Positions 56,451-64,000 of a stretch of DNA of 64,000 nucleotides are shown here, in pieces. A program made the position numbers and the translations under genes. The stretch lies in the NCBI RefSeq assembly GCF_040954645.1, contig NC_092804.1, forward strand, positions 143,415,108 through 143,479,107, written 5' to 3'. The notes under the pieces were generated by a model, which worked only from the letters and a program-made list of their open reading frames with translations, did not search any database and was not told the DNA's origin. This stretch comes from Diabrotica undecimpunctata (lineage: Eukaryota; Arthropoda; Insecta; Coleoptera; Chrysomelidae). Every line of letters begins with the position of its first letter. Position 1 is the stretch's first letter.

Positions 56451-56559
56451 GTGAACAAATAGAACCTAAATCACTATATCTAATTTCGAAATACGAACGA
56501 TGGAATTAGTAAATGCAGTATATTTGCTTAAAGTGCTTAATTCTTAAATTATTCGCTGT

Positions 56560-57190
56560 TGAAGTAAATTCAAATACTTGTCACCCTTCAATCAACCGTC
56601 AATAAAAATGGTCCCACAATTTTATTACCAACTATTCCCGTCCACACGTTGACTGTGAATACTGAGTGTGCCGTTCTACCACCCAGTGAGGGTTCTTTTG
56701 TGCCCAGTACCTACAATTCTGCCTATTTACTGTACCTGTTAAGAAGAAGGTGGCCTCATCTTAAAAAACTCATTTCCATAGAAATTGCGAATCATGATTA
56801 CATCGATCCATCATTAATTCACAAAATTCGTCTGCGATCGAAATCATCTTTATTAAGTTCATGAATTTACTTGCACTATATATGGGTGCCACTTATCTCT
56901 TTTAGAGGCTTTAAAAACGACATTTAACATATCGATTGCTTTAATGCAATTTGAAACGTAGGTTTATGAGGATTTTCTCGCACTGATAATATTACATCCA
57001 ATTGTTGGTTAGGTACCATATTTATCATCGACATTGCCAAAATTTGTAAATTTTGCTTCGACTTTGCTTATAGTCGATTGTGTAATAGCTCTATCGGGAT
57101 ATTTATTATTAGATAAGTTACAAACCGCAGCTTGTGTACGGGTTCTACCTCCATAACCTATCATCATTAAAATCTCTGTACAGTTATTTA
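56560..57190 (-). pseudogene. Mariner-like transposase fragment
   Basis: Minus strand: MIGYGGRTRTQAAVCNLSNN and KYPDRAITQSTISKVEAKF (N-terminal helix-turn-helix, 57180-57040), broken middle, then VGTGHKRTLTGW / HSQRV pieces and IFIDGxLKGDKYLNLLQQ (about 56620-56560). The NVWxGIVGNKIVGPFFIDG...LKGxxYLxxLQ region is the stretch between first and second catalytic Asp in mariners of the 4626 type. The part with the second and third D is missing. No inverted repeats identified. Confidence 0.68.
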
Positions 57191-57414
57191 TTGAAAACTA
57201 ACTATTAATTTGAAGCCGAATTAGTTCAATTTAGTCTTAATGAGACATGTTTTTATCTACTAAAAGATTTAAACCGATAAAAAAATATAATAAAAAAAAC
57301 TAATTACAGGCAGCGGCACGAAAATGGGAAAAATACGTGTTTTAGTATTCCCGAATTAATTTCTGGAAATTTTATGTGGCATAACTGACATAAGAAAAAA
57401 ATTGACAGTGCCAT

Positions 57415-58115
57415 TTCAATTCTGGATCTAATCTTTTGAGCGTAGTCCCATTGTGAGTTGAGGGTAGTTCCGAGGTAAATGACCTATTTTCGCTACCTGC
57501 CATTAGTGCCCCGGGATCTAAATTTGCACGGCTGACAACCAAGAATTTAGTTTACTTAATATTAAGGTATAGTCCGTATGTTACGCTCACAGTTCTCACC
57601 CGGTCTAGTAAGGCTTGTAGATCATTTAGGCTCGTTGCTAGTAACACAGTGTCATCGACGTAGCGAATATTCTTGAAGGTGAAAAGTGCTTCACGTGTAC
57701 CTATGGAATCCAAATTGCATTTCACCGACATTTTCTTCACATTTCTTGTAAATTCTGACATATATGATTTTAAGAAAAATCTTAAGTGCATATGACAATA
57801 GCCATTCCTCTGGGATATTACCTGATTCGTATATGGCGTTAAACAATTCAGTTAACTCCTTAGTGCTCACTTCACTCATCACCTTAATAAGTTTAACGGG
57901 TATTTCATCCGAATCTGTGGCCTTACCATTCTTACACTGTTTTAAAGCTGCTTTCACCTCGCTTTCTAGTATTGGCGGCCCTTTCATGCAATTCATTTCT
58001 GGAAGGTTACTTCGGTAGTCCCAGAAAAGTTCTTCGACGTACATTTTCCATGTTGATACGCTACCTTCAGAATCGAGTTTTAGACTATATTCAAGTCGTC
58101 TTTTATGTTCTCCTT
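57415..58115 (-). pseudogene. LINE RT fragment with internal deletion
   Basis: Minus strand: LKLDSEGSVSTWKMYVEELF, GPPILESEVKAALKQCKNGK, ATDSDEIPVKLIKVMSEVST, ELFNAIYESGNIPEEWLLSY, KIFLKIIYVRIYKKCEENVG, QFGFH, frameshift, GTREALFTFKNIRYVDDTVL. Sequence between GTREALFTF and NIRYxDD is deleted, removing motifs A and B. The catalytic motif reads YVDD. The tail is cut near 57415. Same family as 52602-54574. Confidence 0.8.
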
Positions 58116-58119
58116 TACT

Positions 58120-58740
58120 GTCTTATAAGTGAAGGCAGATCTCCCTTTAAAATAAGAAGGAAAACTTTACAGAATATGCAAACTTAAAAGACCAATAAAA
58201 AACGTCCGGACCGTCGTTAGAAACGAAACGATGAACAAGTATAGCTGTATCATATTAATGACTAAGAGGTAATGGAGATAATAATTATAAATAAAATGAA
58301 TAATTTGTTGTACAAATTTGCCTCGAGCGAACTAACTAGCTTATAATTCATTTTTGATAATATTAATTACCACCACATTTAGAAAATGAGTTAAATGAGA
58401 AAATATTCCTAAAATAAACTTTATCGTTATTTTTAAAATCGTTTTTGTAAATTGCCACCGGAATTCATCGCCTTTGACCTATTTAAAAATTTCTTGCGTT
58501 AGAAAAAGAATACTAGATACAACTAAATATTTATTTCAAAAGAGATTGTATAACCTACTAATAAAAGAGAATTTAACAATAAATGATACATACGAGAATA
58601 TAGATCTTATCAAAAGAGCTGCCAGAGAAGCTTTAGCTATTAAAGGCACATCACAAGTAGTTAATATTGTTGGAATGCCGAAATAGAAAAGCAGGTCAAT
58701 GAGAAAAATAATTTATAGAAAAAAATTTTAATTGTATTAA
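58120..58740. other. Unassigned; one short open frame
   Basis: A 70-codon plus frame at 58474-58686 (RKRILDTTKYLFQKRLYNLL, then NLTINDTYENIDLIKRAARE) may be a scrap of a LINE linker domain, but no diagnostic motif is present. Confidence 0.3.
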
Positions 58741-58744
58741 CATA

Positions 58745-59660
58745 TTGTAAAAAGTTTTGAGGTTACAGGTTTGTGGCCAGTTAACCCCAATATTTTTACA
58801 GGAAAAGATTATCTACAATCGTATGTAACAGATCGACCAGAGACAACAAAGGCTGGTAAATCTACTCCATCTAGCACTTCTGGTGACTCAACTTTCAATT
58901 CTTTGACTAATAATCCCAGCTGAACATTTATCTACCCCGCCTACTTCCGTTTCTATTCCTGTTCCGTCCACTTCTTTTCAAGCTGATGATCCAACCAAGA
59001 GTCTTTAGCTGCACTACAGAGTGAATATACGTCACTTGTAACCGATCTGCCTCTCAATATATCTGTATTGTCTATAGATCCGTTTCCAAAAGCCCCAGCT
59101 AGAAAAGATTTACAAGGAAGAGGAATGCGTAAGAAAGGAAAAACCAGAATTTTAATTAGTACACCAGATAAACTTGATTGAAAATGCAATAGAGAAAATT
59201 ATGTCAGAGCTGCTAAACAGAAAGGAAATATCAACTCCAAGAGAAAAACAACCTAAGGAAAAAAATAAAAAAGATGATTAAACTTCTTTCTAGTTTTTCA
59301 TCTGATAGTAAAGATGACGATCAAATATCCTTCTGTGATACGTCTGAAGAAATGGATTTTGATAATATGGTTGAAAAGCATAATTTTCCTACGTTTCGAT
59401 CAGAAATAGATTTTCACATAGTAATAAGAGACTTTATTTGGTTTCTGCTCTAAAAAGTTAGTTAAACATTACGTAGCTAAAGTGCTGGCAACGATTGATA
59501 ATAATACTAGTTATATTGTAAAATTTTATGGAAAAACGCAACAAAACTTTCATTTCATAGAAGGAAAAGAAGAAACATATGCAGTCGATTTTCCAAATAT
59601 AGTGCTTATCAATTATCACTGCCTCAAAGCGTAGGAAAATCAAAAAGGTTTATCTCTCAT
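58745..59660 (+). pseudogene. Pogo-like transposase C-terminal region, copy B
   Basis: Plus frames: SFEVTGLWPVNPNIFTGKDY, LQSYVTDRPETTKAGKSTPS (the FxxTGIWPxNPxxFxDxDF...VTDRP block after the pogo DDE domain), then PFPKAPARKDLQGRGMRKKG with KTRILISTPDK (basic AT-hook-like patch), an acidic SDSKDDD / FCDTSEEMDFDNMVE stretch, and VKHYVAKVLATIDNNTSYIV / FYGKTQQNFHFIEGKEETYA / SLPQSVGKSKRF, a small C-terminal domain also found in copy C. HTH and catalytic core are absent. Confidence 0.75.
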
Positions 59661-59827
59661 ATTAAATTCAACATATCTTTGACAATTACAATATATTTTA
59701 ATATACTCATTAAATAATATTTTGTTAATAATGTTATAGACATTGGTAATAAACTTTAGTTGACTTTATCGATTTTAATGCTTATTAAAAAATATATAAC
59801 ACATTATTTGCAATTAATTTTTTATAC

Positions 59828-59892
59828 GTCCAAAGGTACAACCTCTGTCCAAAGTACCTACAAACTAGTCCAAAGGTGCTATCCCTTTGGAC
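59828..59892. repeat. Clustered GTCCAAAGGT motifs
   Basis: GTCCAAAGGT at 59828, GTCCAAAGTA at 59847, GTCCAAAGGT at 59868 and inverted CCTTTGGAC at 59884-59892, in the 3' flank of pogo copy B. Possibly transposase-binding or terminal sites. Confidence 0.5.
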
Positions 59893-60059
59893 AGTATTTT
59901 AACAAATGCATGTTGATTTTAAAATGGTGCAACTTACAGATTATTTGAAATTCAATATAATTCAAAACAGTCTGCTCAATAGGTTGCACAAAAAGATTTT
60001 TTCTTAGCTTTATAATTTGTCTAATAAAAAAATTCAAAATTAATATTTTGTGAAATGTC

Positions 60060-62600
60060 TAAAAGTACACGTTCTTACACTACATCTCTGGAACTATAGA
60101 ATCTAGCCTTTAAACAGAAAATTCCCGCTAAATGTTTGTTGATCAGTTGAAAGAAGTTTTCTTAATAATAGAGAACAAATGTTCCGATATACAGAAGAAA
60201 CTATAGAGAAAGTTATTGACGAAGTTCTATATGGGCAGCCAGTTTCAATAACAGCAAAGAAGTATGGGACCTAATCTAATATGGTACCATAAAGGAAGAT
60301 CAGGAAAAGATTTTAATAAAGTGGATCACTAATGTAGCCAGAGCCGGTTTTCCTTTAACTCAACAACAGCTTATGAACAGTTTAAATACTACAAGTTTTA
60401 TCATTATTGTAAAGAAAAATTTTAGGAACCTGATGGAAAGAATTATATACATGGGGGAAAACTAGTATTTGGCATTCATAGAGTTTAGAGCAACATTTGA
60501 CACTACAAAAAGACAAATTATAGGGAAATGCTGGAGGAAAATAAATGTACATTGATAAAAATTATAGAAAGTATTTACAAAGAGGTAAATGGAAGAGTAC
60601 AAATAACAGAGGAAAGATATCGTAGAAATTTAAGAAAGAAAAATTTAGAAAAAGAAAGAAAATAAAGAAAAATTTATGATCTGTGATCTGTCTTGTTTTG
60701 GTTGCCTATGAAGGAACTGAGTAAACAGAATTCCTTTAAAAATGACAAGCTAGGAAGAAGCTGGTTTACTGCATTCTTAAAAAAAATTCTGAAATAATTA
60801 ACAGAATTACTCAAAATCTACCATCCTCAAGGTCAGCGGTAAAAAAAGCCATTCGGTGAAGTATATAATTATTTTAGAGAGCACAACTGTGAGAATTTTT
60901 AAAATGACTCAAGGGGAGTATTTAATTTCCCAAAGGAAAAAAGAGTATTGGGAAAGAAAAGGTGACAAAACTGTTAACCGACAACTAGCACCGCTGGAAG
61001 ACAGGAGGTACCTTTTATGATTTCTTATAAATATTTTTGATAAGTTGACAGAAAAGCAATATTTCTTGCCCGTACTATTGTTCACTAATGCACATTCATT
61101 CCATTTAACATTACATACTAGTAGGTTTGGTTCTGAACAAGGTTATTATATTGGTAGCCCTTCAACCGAATGCAACAAATTTGATTCAGCTAATAGATGT
61201 TGCTGTATTTCGTTCTTTGAAAGGGGGTTGGAAAGATGCAGTACACCAGTGGTAGATTAATAATCAGGCTTTTCCAGGTTTAAGGAAAATTCACTTCCTG
61301 TTCTCTTTTGAAAAAAGTACTACAAGAGAGAATAGTGCCATCAAATTTAAAGATTGGTTTCTGAAAATGTAGCTTATTTTCCTTGAATGTTGGTGTTATT
61401 ACATTTCCTAACAAAAAAATATACATTTTAAAGAAAGAGTAGGAACTACAGGAAATGAAACAGGACAAATATTTTATACTATACTAACTCTTTTCAAAAG
61501 AAGTCTAGAATGGAACAGTGACAATAAAGATTTATCCCTCTTTCGCTTTTACAAAAAGATTTGCATCAAATAGTCTTCTAGAAGAAGAAATAAACAATTT
61601 GAAAGTGAAACAAGGTGCAAAAGAACGGGATGATGAAGACAACATTATTGACGACTTCACGCCACGATATTGTATATACTGTAAGGATATACCAAATGAT
61701 GAAGACAACTCTAATATTGAAAACACTTAGAGAACAAAGCTTATAAAACAGCGGAGCAACAGTACGAAATAGGTGCGTGATCGAACCAATCTGAGGCTCA
61801 AACAGATTTAAACATATCGGATGTTTCAAAATGTCACAGTACTCCATCTAAGATATCTTCAACATGATAATTTGGCCACTATTCAAGATACTTCTGCTAC
61901 TTCACTAACACAATCACAAGTTCTGTCTTCGACAATGGTAGAATTACCTATATCTTCTACGTCAAAAGAAATTATACCCAATTCTTTTAAACGAACACTA
62001 TTTTGGCCTAAACCCAACGTATCCTCAGTAAAAAAAAGAAAAGTGGAAAAAGTTTCTGCAGTAACTAGTATAAAAGAATGGCTAACTTTTTTTGAAAATA
62101 AAGAAAATAAGCTTCTTAAAGAAAAAAAGAAAGGAGCAGAAGAGAGGCAAAAGAAAAGAAAAGAACCTTGCTAAAAAAAACAGAAATCGAAAGGGATTAG
62201 AAAAAAAATAAAGTTGGTAACAAAAAACAAGAATCATCCAGTGATGATAATGAATCATGGGTGATAAATAAAATACTGATCATATAAATTATATAGATGG
62301 GAGATTATGTACTTGCATAATTCGTTGGAAAGAAAAGAGAGAATATAAGTTTGTATGTGTAATACAAAAAAATTTCAATAATTGTGAAGCTGAAGTTGCC
62401 GGTATGAATTATTGTGATGGCAGTAACACTTCATTTAGAGTTAATGATAAAGATGTCAGTGTAATAACATTTCACATTTCATTAAATGATAAACACGATG
62501 GCACAAACTCAGATACTCATTTCAGGAAAAAGAATAAAATATCAGTTTCCAAATTCAGTGGAGTTAGATGGTTAAATTCAAATATTTTATTATACTATGA
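60060..62600 (+). pseudogene. Pogo-like transposase, copy C, interrupted by an RT fragment
   Basis: Plus-strand order: KWITNVARAGFPLTQQQLMN (DNA-binding part, about 60320-60380); RT insertion; GRSWFTAFLKKNSEI (rather GxxWxxxFLKRxP, about 60755-60800) and NLPSSRSAVKK; LLFTNAHSFHLTLHTSRFGS, in which the usual VDGHxSH catalytic Asp is Asn; ILVALQPNATNLIQLIDVAV and FRSLKGGWKDAVHQW (third D in LID, 61160-61250); FKRTLFWPKPNVSSVKKRKV and a Lys-rich coiled-coil (62000-62170); and KREYKFVCVIQKNFNNCEAE with VAGMNYCDGSNTSFRVNDKD (62320-62455), the same C-terminal domain as copy B. A CIYCKDIPNDEDN block near 61670 resembles the Cys motif of copy A. Many breaks. Confidence 0.75.
60415..60610 (+). pseudogene. 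RT motif-A fragment inside pogo copy C
   Basis: Plus pieces YLAFIEFRATFDTTKRQIIG (motif A: AFIDFxxAFDxVKRxxIW) and after a shift MLEENKCTLIKIIESIYKEV with NGRVQITEE. Position between two pogo segments shows a short LINE insertion. Confidence 0.65.
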
Positions 62601-62605
62601 TTATA

Positions 62606-63784
62606 CAGGGTGATTAAGAATGTCCAATCTCTGAGTTGTAGAACCTAGATCTCAAAATATGATTATTATGTTCAACATGCCTTACACAATATTGCTCGTT
62701 TCCGAGATACTGGATGTTTAAAGTTTAAATATGGATTGTAATTTTCGCAATAATTATGTATGTTTTCACAATTTTTATTTAAAAACCGAAAATTTAACGT
62801 TTTTTGGAATGAGGCTTGCTAATTTTGACTCTAATTTAGCATTGCTAATACATGGCGTTAGTTTGGTTGGGTTTAGTAAATCAAAGCAATTTTTTTTCGG
62901 GTGAACTATGGGTAAAATAATAGAAAAATATGAAGAAGCGTTAAATCCTACAAAAAGTTACTATTATGTGATTTCCATAATTCGATCGGTTATCGAGTTA
63001 TTTGCTTCTAAACAGTCTAATGAATTTTAATTTTACAATAAAAAATTTTATTCTCTAAATGTACAACAATAACAAATTAAAGTAATTAAAGTAAAAAAAA
63101 ACAAAAAACTTTAAAGTAAACTTCGTGGTGGCCACGCAAACTCACTTCCCTGACCAATCCATGGATGCGAAAACTGTTGATTTAAATATTGAGGAACTTC
63201 TAGAATAATTTGGTGGTGCCCCATCATGGAAAAACCACACGTCTTAAGGGGAGAGGTCTATCTTCTAGTAATTTGTGTAAATATTATTGAAGAAAATCTA
63301 AGTACATAGGTCCATTTAAATTAGTTGGTAGTTCAAAACACCGGGATAAAATTTTTTATTGTAAAATTAAAATTCATTGGACTCTTTAGAAGCATATATC
63401 TCATATACCGATTGAATTAAATGAATCAAACAAGAGTAACTTTTACCTGTAGAATTACCTTTTACCTGAACCATAGTTCAGTTGAAATAAAAATTTGTTT
63501 TGATTTACTAAATACAACCAAGTGTAACTAGAGCCCTATATAAGCAATACTAAATTAGAATATAAATTAGCAATTCTCATGCTAAAAAACGTAAAATTTA
63601 CAATTTTTAAATAGAAATTGTGAAATTATAAAAAATTATTGGGAAAATTAAAATCCAAATTTAAACTGAAAACACTCTTGGAAAGTAGTAATAATATTTG
63701 TAAAAGGCATGTTGGTCAAAATCATCATATTTTGAGGTCTAGAATATACAACTCAGAAATTAGACATTCTAAATAATCACCCTG
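62606..63784 (-). mobile_element. Mariner-like element with about 310-bp inverted repeats
   Basis: CAGGGTGATTAAGAATGTCC after TA (62604-62605) and GACATTCTAAATAATCACCC TG before TA (63785-63786). Inverted repeats run about 62606-62911 and 63470-63784, diverged but alignable along the whole length (shared blocks CTCAAAATATGAT, TTTAGTAAATCAAA, GAACTATGG). Total 1179 bp. The left end is inserted at the 3' end of pogo copy C. Confidence 0.85.
63100..63345 (-). pseudogene. Mariner transposase remnant
   Basis: Minus strand: GPMYLDFLQ, stop, YLHKLLEDRPLPLRR, then shifted frames around the expected FxxDGAPPxxS (second D) and a GLVREVSLRGHHE frame that in another register gives a W-P-P-R-type block. 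The short spacing between the two inverted repeats leaves only about 550 bp, so most of the gene is deleted. Confidence 0.55.
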
Positions 63785-63786
63785 TA

Positions 63787-64000
63787 TATTATTATTAAAA
63801 TTCTCCATGCCTACTTGAGTGTCAATTACTAACCCTTGGATGTATCAACTATTTTTTTTTATTTTGTGTCAAATACTGACACTTTTGCAATACTTTTTGT
63901 AAATATTATAATACTCCAGTCATCAGAGACGAAAATACCGCTGAACCTCTAAAAATAATACGAACAAGCTGAATTTTGTCGATAAATGTCAATTTTAGGA
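63787..64000. other. Unassigned right edge
   Basis: AT-rich, no feature recognised; probably 3' flank of pogo copy C beyond the mariner insertion. Confidence 0.35.

Overview
The window reads as repeat-rich intergenic DNA from a large, AT-rich arthropod genome. Every protein family recognised is an insect-type transposable element, and I found no host gene, tRNA, rRNA, CRISPR array or bacterial-style operon. The mixture (RTE-like and Jockey-like LINEs with short microsatellite tails, DD41D mariners, pogo/Tigger, Tc1, hAT, piggyBac, possible Penelope-like pieces) suggests an insect. A beetle such as a leaf beetle is my guess and is not proven by the sequence.

Layout. 0-1 kb: the 5' part of a piggyBac-like element running off the left edge, with its TTAA site and terminus at 894. 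1-10.4 kb: decayed LINE fragments on both strands around a 1.8-kb mariner (4626-6427) with 309-bp inverted repeats. 10.4-14 kb: mostly unassigned. 14-17.4 kb: a mariner pseudogene and a pogo pseudogene. 17.4-21.1 kb: LINE fragments and one stem-loop repeat. 21.9-23.6 kb: a structurally complete Tc1 element with a 62-bp intron. 25.7-33.9 kb: LINE fragments, one carrying an AP-endonuclease domain. 33.9-34.5 kb: two MITE-like elements with perfect 74-bp and 70-bp arms, next to (TA)n tracts. 34.6-41.9 kb: more LINEs, including the best-preserved gene of the window, a 5'-truncated 627-codon reverse transcriptase inserted in an older antisense copy with an 18-bp target duplication. 43-49 kb: fold-back repeats, RNase H and RT pieces, an LTR-element leader with gag start, and a 10-bp minisatellite. 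48.9-51.4 kb: a broken hAT. 52.4-58.1 kb: a Jockey pseudogene split by a nearly intact RTE-like LINE, then further RT and mariner pieces. 58.7-63.8 kb: two pogo pseudogenes and a second long-TIR mariner.

How the parts relate: these are not cooperating genes but layers of insertion. The layering can be read directly in several places: LINE in LINE at 39.6 kb and 52.6 kb, an RT fragment in a pogo at 60.4 kb, a GC-richer block in the hAT at 50.0 kb, and a MITE between TA tracts at 34.2 kb. The best candidates for something undescribed are a fold-back repeat family (25.7, 43.0 and 44.5 kb, and possibly 19.5 kb) whose two complete copies have 11-12 bp target duplications and one-sided length variation, and mariners whose very long inverted repeats contain a second, internal mariner-like end. 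All coordinates of decayed pieces are approximate to a few tens of bases.
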